From contig NZ_LR027574.1 of NCBI RefSeq assembly GCF_900605015.1, positions 635,610 to 699,609 of the forward strand: 64,000 nt of DNA. Direction: 5' to 3'. Of this stretch, positions 43,194 to 52,449 are shown piece after piece; positions within the stretch are counted from its first letter, which is position 1, and each line of letters begins with the position of its first letter. The DNA is from Olsenella sp. Marseille-P4559. Its GTDB lineage: Bacteria; Actinomycetota; Coriobacteriia; Coriobacteriales; Atopobiaceae. The notes beneath the pieces were generated by a model. It saw only the letters and a list, made by a program, of their open reading frames with translations, was not told where the DNA came from and did no database searches. A program made the translations under genes and the position numbers.

Positions 43194-43670
43194 AATTGCT
43201 ACATCTTCCTCCATGTGGGGGGCAGTCTCGACATGGACTGGTTGCATCCGGGTACGACAGCCACTCCCAACAACCACACAGTCGCAAAGGACATCACTAT
43301 TATGCCCTCCACGACTGCAGGGAAGTTGTATTGTTGTCGTAGGTCCCCTGAGTAAGCGCCGGTGACATTCGCGGACAAGTTCCTCGTCGACAGGCCGACA
43401 ATCCGCATATGCATCAAGCAGCAGTTCGAGGCATTTCTTGAGATTCTGAATCTCGAAAAGTGTCCGAGGGTCACCCGTAAAGTTCACAACTCGCCCATCC
43501 TCAGAGATGTCCCGGGTGTCGTGACAGGTAACGGCCGGGTTCTCAATGTTTCCCGAGTTGTAGGCAAACCTCACGCAGTAATCATCCAGGATCAAGGCCG
43601 AATCAGTTCTCATCGAAAGATGACGGGCTCTCCACTCCTCAACAATCTGCAGATAGGTGCCTCCGAGCAT
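43194..43670 (-). pseudogene. Fic-domain protein N-terminal fragment
   Basis: Starts MLGGTYLQIVEEWRARHLSM and contains FAYNSGNIENPAVTCHDTRD, where SGNIEN fits the (S/T)xxxE(G/N) self-inhibitory helix of Fic proteins, then GDPRTLFEIQNLKKCLELLL and ELVRECHRRLLRG. The sequence loses similarity before the catalytic HPFxDGNGR motif and runs, in frame, into the metallophosphoesterase. The ATG overlaps the stop of the small upstream gene (TGATG). Truncated Fic, no AMPylation site. Confidence 0.7.
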
Positions 43671-43916
43671 CAATCCTTAAGGTAACCGGAGAGTCGTGGC
43701 ACGCAAGCGTCCAGCCCCTGACGAGCAAGTTGTTGTTCGACAGCCTGGACAGTATGCTCGACAGCGGCCTTACCGTTCCCAGCAACATATGCCAGCACAA
43801 ATAGCACAGTCCAACAGTTGCGCGGCATCCGTCTGCGTGAGGCTTCGTTCCTTGCGCGCGGCTCGCACGGCCAAGACAAACCCGTAAGCTGACGCGATCT
43901 TTGTGGCTGATGGCAT
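43670..43916 (-). pseudogene. small gene upstream of the Fic fragment, frameshifted
   Basis: The start MPSATKIASAYGFVLAVRAA then RKERSLTQTDAAQLLDCA is in one frame, which ends at a TAA after 48 codons. The remainder, AYVAGNGKAAVEHTVQAVEQ to SGYLKD, is in another frame and ends by TGATG overlap with the Fic start. The gene order (small gene then Fic) suggests a Fic regulator or antitoxin-like partner, but I do not recognise its family. Confidence 0.45.
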
Positions 43917-43970
43917 ATCCCCGGCCATAGTGCCGTTCGCTCATGTCCGTGGTCTTTTAGGATTGTACAC

Positions 43971-44290
43971 TCACCTTCTTACGCACATGGGCTCGTGGCA
44001 ACATGCAAACGGGCCCCGCGGCCTAAGCCGCAGGGCCCACCAAGCCAGATTGCCGAGATACGGAGTGCTACCCCTTTGGCCTCGCAACCGCCTCCTGGTC
44101 GGACCAAGCAAAACCTTGATGTTGTGGTACGACTTGACGGCCGCCTGCTCCTTGGCTGTGGGGAACTCCTCCAGCGGGAACTGGTTCGTGACGATTTCTT
44201 TGATAGGCGTCTGTACGTTGGTGATGTTATCTATTGCCTCATGAATGACGAGAAATGGCTGAGCACTTCCCATAGCCCCGGCAATCCCTG
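43971..44290 (-). pseudogene. C-terminal remnant of a zinc-type alcohol/polyol dehydrogenase
   Basis: IDNITNVQTPIKEIVTNQFP then LEEFPTAKEQ and SYHNIKVLL matches the end of medium-chain dehydrogenases, where Lxxl(i/v)T..FPLe(d/e)..kA....IKV is shared. No NAD-binding or zinc motif is present upstream. A GC-rich hairpin at 44011-44038 follows in the transcript direction. Confidence 0.45.
44011..44038 (-). terminator. hairpin after the dehydrogenase remnant
   Basis: GGGCCCcGCGGC and GCCGCaGGGCCC pair across CTAA, one mismatch; the minus strand continues GTTTG. Confidence 0.5.
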
Positions 44291-44948
44291 TCGGCCCTGC
44301 GCTGCATGATATGGATGCAGGGATGATGCGGCCGGAAAGGCGGGGGAAGACATGGCTGAGGGGCATGCAGGCGGCCTGGGCATGAGGGGGGGCACGGGAC
44401 GGCAGCCCATGCCCGCAGCCGTCGACAGGGCGCCTGCAGGGAAGGGCCCGTGCGCCATCCGGTGCGCAGGGGGCTGCCCGGGCGACCCCTTGGGGGCAAC
44501 TCGGCCACGACCACCTCTGCCACATGTCGGAGATGGGGGCAGACGCACGGACCGGGACATCTGCTGGCCCCCATTCCATGGGCTCGTCCAGAGGGAATGC
44601 GACGGCGCAGGCGATAGCGCCCCGCCCCCCACGGCCCACAGGGCTATATCGAACTCCAAGGCATATGCCCGGGACACGTTCCGCGGGCTTCCCAGGCCGC
44701 ACATGCAGTCGTATGCCGGCTCCTCCAGCTGGGGGTACGGCCACAGGGACTCTGCCGATGTATGCACGGGGCCCCTCCATGGGATGTGCCTCATGCACGT
44801 GCCGCCCGCGGGCATCGCGGCCACTGCGGCCGCGCAGCCGAAGTTGCCTGAGCAGCTAACAGTCCAGGGAGCCTGACTATGCCGCAAGTTCCCAGCCATT
44901 TTTATGATTACTGGACATGATGATCAATTCAGCATCAAGGGAGTGACG
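44291..44948. other. GC-rich region, no gene recognised
   Basis: About 660 bp with overlapping open frames on both strands, none with a family pattern I know. Probably decayed inserted sequence. The last 30 bp hold the ribosome site of the next gene. Confidence 0.4.
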
Positions 44949-45200
44949 ATGGGCTCGCTAGAAGCATTGCATCTCATGGTGGAGACGTCCGGCAAGAGTC
45001 GACGACTTGTCGGTACGCAAATGGGGCGGCACCCCATGTACTTGGCATTGCCTTTGCACAGTGGGTCTTGCCCGCAGACAGGCACGTATGTCTCGATTGC
45101 TAGAGCACACGGGTGCAAGGTAGTCGTTCGCCTTCCCAACCAAAACGTCAAGATTGACGGATGGGATGTCCACGGGAACGAGAAGATGCGTCTTTCGTGA
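44949..45200 (+). CDS. small helix-turn-helix protein
   Basis: 83 residues; ATG after AAGGGAGTGACG. MGSLEALHLMVETSGKSRRL then VGTQMGRHPMYLALPL and GTYVSIARAHGCKVVV reads as a Cro/CI-type helix-turn-helix protein like those on Coriobacteria mobile elements, ending with a beta strand and KIDGWDV. Some core positions are unusual (for instance a HPMYLALPLHSG recognition helix), so it may be decaying. Its end overlaps the convergent radical-SAM gene by 53 nt. Confidence 0.5.
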   Translation: MGSLEALHLMVETSGKSRRLVGTQMGRHPMYLALPLHSGSCPQTGTYVSIARAHGCKVVVRLPNQNVKIDGWDVHGNEKMRLS

Positions 45201-46710
45201 TACGCCGCACAATCGCTACCACAGGAGACACGAGGAGCGCCAAGATTGCCACTGTGGTCGCAATCTCCTGGAAGTCATCTTTTCTTCTCAGGCGCTTGAG
45301 CTCACGACCAATTTCGTCGCCCTCGTGGTCACTGGCGTAGCGCCAGGGAATGTGGCGTAGGTGGTAGTACCAGCTTCCCTTCCCAATTACCCCTGCCATC
45401 CACGTGCCCCATTTGCCCAGCCGGGCTATGAGCGCGAGAACGTAGCGCGTGAGGCCGTATGCAGGCCCAAATATCTTTCCCATGCGGATGGCGCCACGCC
45501 TGTCGTAGAACGAGCACGCCGCATGGAAGAACTCCATCTCCAAGTCCCATGGAGACATGTTCTTTGGCTGGTAAGTGGCGTTCATCATGTCGAACGGCTC
45601 CCAGTCGCGCTCGTCGCGCACGAGCATGCGCCCCTCCCTCTCGTATCCCTCGTAGACGGGCGTCCCCGGAAAGGGCGTGAGGATGGCCGGTTGGAGCTTC
45701 GAGGCATCGATGCCCTTAGCAAACTGCACGGTGCGCATGATGTCCTCGTGCGTGTCGGTGTCCGCCCCCACCACGATGCTCGCAATGAGCTGGATGCCGT
45801 GGTCGCGGCATGCCTTGCCCGCACGGCGGATGTCCTCGATGGATTGGTGCTTGTTCACGGCATCGAGCGTCCTCTGGTTGAGCGACTCGATCCCTATGAG
45901 CACCCAGTCGAGGTGCGCCTTGGCGAGAAGGTCGAGCATCTCGGGATCGTTTGCCATGTCAGTCCGCCCAAAGAAGAAGGACTCTTTGAACTGCAGGTTC
46001 TCGGCGGCGATGCGGCGACAGATCTCCTTGGCGCGCTCCTTGTCGGCCGTGAAGTTGTCGTCTTCGAAGTTCATATACTCGAAGCCCAGCTCATGGTAGT
46101 GCTTGATTTCGGCAATCACCGAGTCAACCGAGCGCTGCCGGTATGGCGCGAACATGCGGCTCGTAGTGCAGAAGCTGCAGCGGTAGGGACAGCCACGTGA
46201 GGTCATGATATCTGCCGCTTTGACGGGGGTCTTGAGCACCGAGTAGTCAGGCCAAGGAATGGAGTCCAGGTCGTACACGGGCTTGCAGCGCACAATCTTA
46301 TCAGTAATGCGGCCCTCAAGCACATCCAGGAAGGCGCCCTCTCCCTCGCCCACCAGCACCTGGTCCGCATGGGCGGCGGTCTCTTCCGGTATGGCTGTGG
46401 CGTGTATGCCGCCAATGATCACACGTGCATGCCCCTGCTTGTGGAAGAGGTCAGCCAGGTCATAGGCGTGCGGCGCACTGGAAGTCATGGTATAGAGGCA
46501 AAGAACGTCGGTTTTCTCGAGAAGGCGGTCCATGTCGAACGTGCCGTTGAGCTCCTCGTATGCCTCCACGTAATGGCCAGCACGCCGAGCAATGCCCGCC
46601 AGGATGAGCGGTCCCGTGATGGAGTCTGGCGTCCCGTAGACGCGGGCACCCCATTGGTAGGGCTTGAGCCTGCGCAGCCATGAGGCGGGCGTGATAAACG
46701 TAACAAACAT
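45148..46710 (-). CDS. cobalamin-binding-domain radical SAM protein
   Basis: 520 residues from ATG after AGGAGGCATC. The N-terminal B12-binding-like Rossmann domain (about residues 1-150) includes DVLCLYTMTSSAPHAYDLAD and VIIGGIHATAIPEE; the radical-SAM barrel begins with TSRGCPYRCSFCTTS (CxxxCxxC). After the barrel (HGIQLIASIVVGADTDTHED) comes a DUF4070-like tail and a C-terminal hydrophobic helix (ATTVAILALLVSPVVAIV), so the protein may be membrane-attached. Related proteins methylate or rearrange lipids, hopanoids or tetrapyrroles; the substrate here is unknown. Confidence 0.85.
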   Translation of the reverse strand: MFVTFITPASWLRRLKPYQWGARVYGTPDSITGPLILAGIARRAGHYVEAYEELNGTFDMDRLLEKTDVLCLYTMTSSAPHAYDLADLFHKQGHARVIIGGIHATAIPEETAAHADQVLVGEGEGAFLDVLEGRITDKIVRCKPVYDLDSIPWPDYSVLKTPVKAADIMTSRGCPYRCSFCTTSRMFAPYRQRSVDSVIAEIKHYHELGFEYMNFEDDNFTADKERAKEICRRIAAENLQFKESFFFGRTDMANDPEMLDLLAKAHLDWVLIGIESLNQRTLDAVNKHQSIEDIRRAGKACRDHGIQLIASIVVGADTDTHEDIMRTVQFAKGIDASKLQPAILTPFPGTPVYEGYEREGRMLVRDERDWEPFDMMNATYQPKNMSPWDLEMEFFHAACSFYDRRGAIRMGKIFGPAYGLTRYVLALIARLGKWGTWMAGVIGKGSWYYHLRHIPWRYASDHEGDEIGRELKRLRRKDDFQEIATTVAILALLVSPVVAIVRRITKDASSRSRGHPIRQS

Positions 46711-46887
46711 GATGCCTCCTTGACACGAAGCCATGAGAGAAGATTCCCGAGAAGCGCTGGCTCAACAGGAGCACCAAGCGAGCGGCATAGCACAAGTTGC
46801 GAGCGGCAATAAACTACCGGTGGGCGGTGTCATCTATGCCTTCGCCAGTAGGTAAACGGTCGTAGGCGATAGTGTTGGAGTTCTCTT

Positions 46888-47913
46888 CTAGGCGCGTATG
46901 TCCGCGACCGTCTGGCGCTCGACCAGCGTGCCCGCAATCCTTATCTGCTGGATGTGGTAGTTGGGGCTTGTGCTGAGAAGCGCCTGCTCAAAAGCGCGGC
47001 GCCCACGCGAGAAGAGATCAAAGCGCACGGTCGTAAGCCGGTTGTGAGGAACCGACGCCGTGAGGGAGTCATCCACGCCCACCACGCTCACGTCCTCGGG
47101 CACGCGTCTGCCGGCATCCTCGAGCGCCGCAATCACCCCTAGCGCCATCTGGTCGTTCGCAACGTACACCGCAGTCGCGTCCCTGTCGGGCGCAAGCGCA
47201 GCGCCTGCCCCATAGCCAGCGTCGGCTGTCCAGTCACCACGCAGCGGCTCGACCACGTTGAGGCCGCGAACTTCAAGGGCATCCCTCCAGCCCCGCTCGC
47301 GGAAGTTCGAGTCGACGGAGTACGGGGGACCCGCAACAAACCTGATTTGCTTGTGTCCATGCGAAATCAGGTGGTCCATGACAAGCATCGAGCAACCGTA
47401 CTGGTCGGAGTCGACTGTGGTGCAGTATGGGTGCTCGTACATGGTGAGGAGCACGGTCCCAAACCCAGGGTTGGGACGAAAGCTATCAAAGTCCTCGGCC
47501 TTGATGCTCATGCTCATGATCATGGCGTCAACAGGCAGAACGAGCATGCGCTTTGTCATCTGCTCGAGCGAGATGGGATCATCGCCCCCCATCTCAACCA
47601 TCGTAATGGCATCACCATGCTCGCGAGCGGCGGTCACGATGCCATCGAGCGTCGAAAGATTACCAAACTGCATGATGTTATAGATGCAAAGGCCAACGGA
47701 GCGGTAACGGCCACTTCTCAGCGAACGGCCGGCGAAGTTGGGCCTGAAGCCAAGTTCGTCCATCGCACGCTGCACTGCCCTGCGCGTCGACTCGCTCACA
47801 TTGGGCTGACCGTTGGCTACGCGCGAGACAGTCTGTTGCGAGACGCCGGCCCTCTCGGCAACGTCGGCCATGGAGACAAAGTGCCTCGATGCGTCGAGAC
47901 GTGTCACGCCCAT
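46888..47913 (-). CDS. LacI-family transcriptional regulator, probably of galactose genes
   Basis: 341 residues. The N-terminal LacI helix-turn-helix is SMADVAERAGVSQQTVSRVA with the hinge helix after LRSGRYRSVGL; the periplasmic-binding-like domain ends with SVVGVDDSLTASVPHNRLTT and QIRIAGTLVERQTV. Start ATG follows GGGGGATT. It is divergent from galM-galK-galT, and matching GTTAACGT-type sites lie in this gap and before mglB, so it is the likely galactose repressor. Confidence 0.9.
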   Translation of the reverse strand: MGVTRLDASRHFVSMADVAERAGVSQQTVSRVANGQPNVSESTRRAVQRAMDELGFRPNFAGRSLRSGRYRSVGLCIYNIMQFGNLSTLDGIVTAAREHGDAITMVEMGGDDPISLEQMTKRMLVLPVDAMIMSMSIKAEDFDSFRPNPGFGTVLLTMYEHPYCTTVDSDQYGCSMLVMDHLISHGHKQIRFVAGPPYSVDSNFRERGWRDALEVRGLNVVEPLRGDWTADAGYGAGAALAPDRDATAVYVANDQMALGVIAALEDAGRRVPEDVSVVGVDDSLTASVPHNRLTTVRFDLFSRGRRAFEQALLSTSPNYHIQQIRIAGTLVERQTVADIRA

Positions 47914-48002
47914 GCTGAATCCCCCTGCCACGAAAGCCCTGTCAGCCCCATCTGACAACCGCCTGCCGCGACCATCTTGAATCTCGGCAACTGGCCGTCT
48001 TG

Positions 48003-48019
48003 GGTACGTTAACATAACC
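48003..48019. promoter_or_regulatory. candidate LacI-family operator
   Basis: GGTACGTTAACATAACC, centred on GTTAAC, in the 176-bp gap between the regulator and galM. Similar sites precede mglB (57071-57110). Confidence 0.45.
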
Positions 48020-48089
48020 CTGCCCACATTGGAGCAGAATGACGTATATTGCAGGCTCAACGGTAATTATTGCACATGGAAGGAAAGCC

Positions 48090-49169
48090 ATGGTCAGCTC
48101 GGATGTCCTTTGTTGTCTGCCATCGGGGGAGCAGGTCCACGTCTTCACGATAGCCACCCCGCAAGCGAGGGTTCGTCTCATGGAGTTTGGGGCAGCGCTA
48201 CTTTCCATTGAGGTTCCGGATGCCCTGGGCAGGCAGGCAGACGTGCTTCTCGGCCTTGCGTCCCTCGCAGACTACCGTGACAACCCCGCATGTCACGGCT
48301 CTACCATAGGCCCCATTGCAAACCGCACTGACAAAGCCGAGATAACCCTGGGCCCGGTTGCGTGTCATCTTGCGAGAAACAACGGCCCAGACATGCGGAA
48401 CAACCTTCACACGAGCCTTACCTCGGGACTTCACAAGCGCCTCTGGCGTGGTGTTGCCACCGAGAAGGAGAACGCCATGAGTCTCACCTGTCCCCTTGCA
48501 GACGGGGAGCTGGGCCTTCCGGGCAACCGCACGTTCACGGCAGACGTCTCCCTTGTGGACCTTCCGAACGATACAACGCGGCTTACCGTCTCGTATGCCT
48601 GCAAGACGGATGCCCTCACCTTTGTCAACATGACAAACCACAGCTACTTCAACCTTGCCGGCCACAACGCCGGCTCTACCATGGATACGATGCTGCGCCT
48701 GGAAGCGGACAGCTTCCTTCCCATCAGGGAGGACTCGGTTTCCACTGGCGAGATACGCCCCGTTGACGGCACTCCCTTTGACTTCCGCAAGCCAAAGGCG
48801 ATAGGCCGGGACATCGACGCCGATGACGAGCAGCTGCATCGTGCGCATGGCTACGATCACTGCTTCTGCATCACCGGATGGCGGCCGGACGTGCGGGAGC
48901 GCCTTGCGCTCTCTGCGTTCGAGCCTTCGACAGGCCGTTCGCTCGAGATTCGCATAACTACGCCGGGGGCCCACCTCTACACCGGTAACTGGCTCGACGA
49001 TGCGCACGCAAAGGGCGGAGGCAGCTACGGGCCTCGCAGCGGTTTTGCATTTGAACCGGAGTTCTATCCGGATTGCGCACACCACCCCTCGTGGCCTCAG
49101 CCAGTCTGCACACCCGAGCAGCCATATTCGCAAAGGATCGTCTATCAGTTTGGCGTCGTTCCACGCTAA
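48090..49169 (+). CDS. galM: galactose mutarotase (aldose 1-epimerase)
   Basis: 359 residues; ATG after AAGGAAAGCC. It interconverts alpha and beta galactose so GalK can act. GSTIGPIANR near residue 77 matches the GxxxGRxANR motif (here with Pro-Ile), FVNMTNHSYFNLAGH is the catalytic-His block, YDHCFCI the second conserved block, and TTPGAHLYTGNWL with EPEFYPDC supplies the catalytic Glu region. Distances are normal. First gene of galM-galK-galT. Confidence 0.93.
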   Translation: MVSSDVLCCLPSGEQVHVFTIATPQARVRLMEFGAALLSIEVPDALGRQADVLLGLASLADYRDNPACHGSTIGPIANRTDKAEITLGPVACHLARNNGPDMRNNLHTSLTSGLHKRLWRGVATEKENAMSLTCPLADGELGLPGNRTFTADVSLVDLPNDTTRLTVSYACKTDALTFVNMTNHSYFNLAGHNAGSTMDTMLRLEADSFLPIREDSVSTGEIRPVDGTPFDFRKPKAIGRDIDADDEQLHRAHGYDHCFCITGWRPDVRERLALSAFEPSTGRSLEIRITTPGAHLYTGNWLDDAHAKGGGSYGPRSGFAFEPEFYPDCAHHPSWPQPVCTPEQPYSQRIVYQFGVVPR

Positions 49170-49259
49170 GTGCACAGGCATGGTTAGCAAGGTGAGGGGG
49201 CCAGAACCTCTCATTGCGTTGTTTTTTGCCCCGGCACGCCGGGGAGAGAGGAGAACGAG

Positions 49260-50474
49260 ATGGACGGGAGCCAGGTCACCATGAGGGAGAGCGAGGAGGG
49301 GCTGCATGGACTTTTCGCGCGGGAGCTGGGAGAGCCGCGGGGAAGAGGGCGCCTGCTTAGGGTGCACGCGCCAGGCCGCTCGGAGATAGCGGGCAATCAC
49401 ACAGACCACGAGGGTGGACACGTCATTGCCGGCGCGCTCGACGTTGCCGTGGACGCGCTTGCCAGGCCTAACGGTACAAGCGCCGTACGCCTGGCAAGCA
49501 AGGGATATCCAACGGTCGAAGTGGCCCTGGATAACCTCGAGGTTCGCGAGGACGAGAAGAACACCACGTCAGCGCTCGTAAGGGGCATGGCGTTCAGGAT
49601 GACACAGGACGGCCGCAAGCCCGAGGGCTTCGACATGGCCATGACGAGCACCATCCCCATAGGCGGCGGTCTTTCCTCCTCGGCCGCCGTCGAGGCAGCA
49701 CTTGGCCGCGCGATGGAGGCCCTCTGGGAAGGTCGCAGCTATGACGCGCTTGAGATGGCACGCATGTGCCAGTTCTCCGAGAACGTCTACTTTGGCAAGC
49801 CGTGCGGCCTCATGGACCAGGCATCGGTGTGTCTGGGCGGACTTGCCTTTATCGACTTCGCGATTCCCGAGGATCCGCGTGCCAGGCGACTCGAGCTCGA
49901 CTTCGAGGACTTGGGCTACGCCCTCTGCCTTGTGGACGTGGGCTCCGGCCATGCAGACCTCACCGACGCGTACGCCGCCATGCCACAGGAGATGCAGGCG
50001 GTGGCGGCTGCATTTGGCAAGCATCGCCTCTGCGAGGTTGATGGGGATGACTTTGATGCGCACGTTCCCGAGCTACGCCGCGACCTCGGTGACAGGGCCG
50101 TGCTGCGTGCCATCCACTACTGGCGTGAGAACAAGCTCGTCGACAAGCGCTGGGAAGCGCTCAACGAGCCCGATATCGACGCGTTTCTCGCCTACACGCG
50201 CACGTCTGGCGCAAGCTCGGCGATGTTTCTCCAGAACGTCTCGTGCGGCATAGAGAGACAGCCCGCCATGGTTGCCCTCGGTCTCGCCGAGCGCGTCCTC
50301 GACGGGCGTGGGGCCACGAGGATCCACGGCGGGGGCTTTGGAGGAACCATCCAGTGCTTCGTACCGCTCGACCTGGTCGAGGAGTTCAAGGACCGCATGG
50401 ACGCTTGGCTCGGCGCTGGTTCCTGCAGGCACTACCGGATCTCCGACAGGGGGGCGCTCGCGCAATGGGAGTAG
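49260..50474 (+). CDS. galK: galactokinase
   Basis: 404 residues; ATG after GGAGAACGAG. It phosphorylates alpha-galactose with ATP. GRSEIAGNHTDHEGG is a variant of the galactokinase signature GRVNLIGEHTDY; IPIGGGLSSSAA is the GHMP ATP loop; GKPCGLMDQASV carries the catalytic Asp; RIHGGGFGGTIQCFVP is the third GHMP motif. The end overlaps the galT start. The signature variant is shared with other Gram-positive anaerobe galactokinases. Confidence 0.94.
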   Translation: MDGSQVTMRESEEGLHGLFARELGEPRGRGRLLRVHAPGRSEIAGNHTDHEGGHVIAGALDVAVDALARPNGTSAVRLASKGYPTVEVALDNLEVREDEKNTTSALVRGMAFRMTQDGRKPEGFDMAMTSTIPIGGGLSSSAAVEAALGRAMEALWEGRSYDALEMARMCQFSENVYFGKPCGLMDQASVCLGGLAFIDFAIPEDPRARRLELDFEDLGYALCLVDVGSGHADLTDAYAAMPQEMQAVAAAFGKHRLCEVDGDDFDAHVPELRRDLGDRAVLRAIHYWRENKLVDKRWEALNEPDIDAFLAYTRTSGASSAMFLQNVSCGIERQPAMVALGLAERVLDGRGATRIHGGGFGGTIQCFVPLDLVEEFKDRMDAWLGAGSCRHYRISDRGALAQWE

Positions 50475-52093
50475 GAGGCGTGTCTACGTGCGAGAAGGTC
50501 GTGGGCCTTCTTAGCGCGGCCACAGGGATTGTCGACTACGCAGCCACGCGCGGGCTCATTGGCTGGGGCGATCGCGTGTGGGCGTACAACACAGTCATCG
50601 AGGCCGTGGGTGCCACGGGTCCTGGGCCAAGCGATGCATGGGTTCTGGCCAAAGGGCCAGACTCCCCTGCTGTCTCGTCGGGGGCAACGGCCGAGACGCC
50701 CGACGAGCTTCTCGCCACGCTTGCCGAGGCTGCCGTGGCCAACGGTTGCACGGCAGACACCGCAAGTGGCAGGGACCGCATTGCCATGCGCGTGATGGGG
50801 CTGCTCATGCCCAAGCCGTCCGAGATCGAAGCCACCTTCAAGGGACTTCTCGCAGAGGGCGGGCCAAAGGCCGCAACCGACTGGTTCTATCGCAGCTGCT
50901 GCGAAGCTGGATACGTGCGTCGCACGGCCGTTGCCAAGAACGTCTGCTGGGACACGCAGACGGACTGGGGCTCTCTCGAGATCACCATCAACCTCTCCAA
51001 GCCCGAGAAGGACCCGCGCGAGATTGCGGCAGCGGGCAAGGCGTCTGCGGACGAGAGATACCCCGCCTGCCAGCTCTGCATCGAGAACGAGGGCTACCCC
51101 GGACGCGGGGCGGCGGACCCCATGGGAGCACATCCCGCCCGGCAGAACCTGCGAATCGTCCCCATACGGCTGGGCGGCGAGCGGTGGGGGCTCCAATACA
51201 GCCCCTACGCATACTTCAACGAGCACTGCATCGCCATGAGCTCGGTTCATCGCCCCATGCACGTCGATCGCGCTTCTCTCACCTGTCTGCTCGACTTTGT
51301 CGACCTGCTGCCAGACTACTTCATTGGGTCCAACGCCGACCTGCCCGTTGTTGGGGGGTCCATCCTCTCCCACGACCACTTCCAGGGTGGCGCGCACGTC
51401 TTCCCCATGATGCTTGCCAAGACGGCAGCGCAGTTCTCGCTGCCGGGCTTCCCGGACGTCTCCGGCGTGGTGCTTCGCTGGCCCCTCTCGGTCCTGCGTC
51501 TAACGTGCGAGGGCCGTGACGAGCTGCTTGACGCGTGCGACCACGTGGTACAGGCATGGCGCTCATGGAGCGACGAGTCTGTGGGCGTAATTGCGCATGA
51601 TGCTGACGGCACACCACACAACACGGTAACGCCCATCGTGCGCCGTGTAGGCAGCGATGGCAGCGCTGGCGGCAACACCTACGAGGCCTATCTTGCCCTG
51701 CGCTGCAACGTCACGAGCGCAAACCACCCGCTCGGCGTCTTCCACCCACATGAGGAGTGGCACCACATCAAGCGCGAGAACATAGGGCTTATCGAGGTCA
51801 TGGGTCTGGCCATCCTGCCACCACGCCTTGTAGACGAGCTCGGTCGCGTGGAAGGGCTCCTGCTTTCTGGCGCGAGCGAGGAGCAGATGGCCGCCGATCC
51901 CCTCGCCTCCTCTCACGCCACCTGGGCGGCCCAGTTGGCCGGCGAGAACCCCAACCTTAACGTTGGCAACGTGCGCCAGGTTGTGCGCGATGGTGTTGGG
52001 CTGGTCTTCTCGCACGTCCTTGAGGACGCCGGCGTCTTCAAATGGGACGATGCCGGTCGCGCAGCTCAGATGCGCTTTATTGCCTCGCTGTAG
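50465..52093 (+). CDS. galT: UDP-glucose-hexose-1-phosphate uridylyltransferase
   Basis: 542 residues, the long Firmicutes-type GalT rather than the 350-residue E. coli type. VVGGSILSHDHFQGGAH holds the nucleotidylated His (HxH-Q), NEHCIAMSSVHRPM and QYSPYAYFNEH are fixed blocks of this branch, and HNTVTPIVRR is near the second domain. The ATG at 50465 overlaps galK by 10 nt; a GTG at 50480 is the alternative. It transfers UMP from UDP-glucose to galactose 1-phosphate. A strong terminator follows. Confidence 0.94.
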   Translation: MGVGGVSTCEKVVGLLSAATGIVDYAATRGLIGWGDRVWAYNTVIEAVGATGPGPSDAWVLAKGPDSPAVSSGATAETPDELLATLAEAAVANGCTADTASGRDRIAMRVMGLLMPKPSEIEATFKGLLAEGGPKAATDWFYRSCCEAGYVRRTAVAKNVCWDTQTDWGSLEITINLSKPEKDPREIAAAGKASADERYPACQLCIENEGYPGRGAADPMGAHPARQNLRIVPIRLGGERWGLQYSPYAYFNEHCIAMSSVHRPMHVDRASLTCLLDFVDLLPDYFIGSNADLPVVGGSILSHDHFQGGAHVFPMMLAKTAAQFSLPGFPDVSGVVLRWPLSVLRLTCEGRDELLDACDHVVQAWRSWSDESVGVIAHDADGTPHNTVTPIVRRVGSDGSAGGNTYEAYLALRCNVTSANHPLGVFHPHEEWHHIKRENIGLIEVMGLAILPPRLVDELGRVEGLLLSGASEEQMAADPLASSHATWAAQLAGENPNLNVGNVRQVVRDGVGLVFSHVLEDAGVFKWDDAGRAAQMRFIASL

Positions 52094-52115
52094 GCGCTGG
52101 CGGGCTACGCCGCTT

Positions 52116-52148
52116 AGCCACCTCGGCTGCATGCCGAGGTGGCTTTTT
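52116..52148 (+). terminator. rho-independent terminator of galM-galK-galT
   Basis: AGCCACCTCGGC-TGCAT-GCCGAGGTGGCT followed by TTTT, 22 bp after the galT stop. Confidence 0.9.
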
Positions 52149-52235
52149 GGTGAGGTGGATACGAGTGTGGCCGGCTGAACACAGGCAGAGGGTCGCCACG
52201 GTCCGAGAAGTGCTTCTCTGTACAACGATGCCGCA

Positions 52236-52316
52236 GATTCCAGACGGTTACGGCTGCCGGCCGCCTTTCACACGTGACAACCTTCTCGGAAATTCCGAAC
52301 GGTTACAGCCGGCTAA
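52236..52316 (+). repeat. family C repeat, two units
   Basis: AGATTCCAGACGGTTACGGC (52235) and AAATTCCGAACGGTTACAGC (52290), 55 bp apart; the second continues as a partial dyad CGGTTA-N8-TAACCG. Between the galT terminator and the mglC terminator. Confidence 0.5.
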
Positions 52317-52363
52317 CCGGCGAGATCCCACGACACGCAAGCGGCAAGGCACCGACCACAAAA

Positions 52364-52399
52364 GCCCGCCCCGGGCACACGCACGCCCAAGGCGGGCCT
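52364..52399 (-). terminator. terminator downstream of mglC
   Basis: On the minus strand GGCCCGCC pairs with GGCGGGC across a GC-rich loop and runs into TTTTGT, 51 bp after the mglC stop. Confidence 0.75.
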
Positions 52400-52449
52400 T
52401 CGGGATGCGCCACCCAGAGAGGGGGTTCCAGGTGGCGCAGGAGGGGGGC

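Noticed and set aside
44231-44899. Overlapping long frames on both strands
   Set aside because: No family pattern and no ribosome site; treated as unannotated debris.
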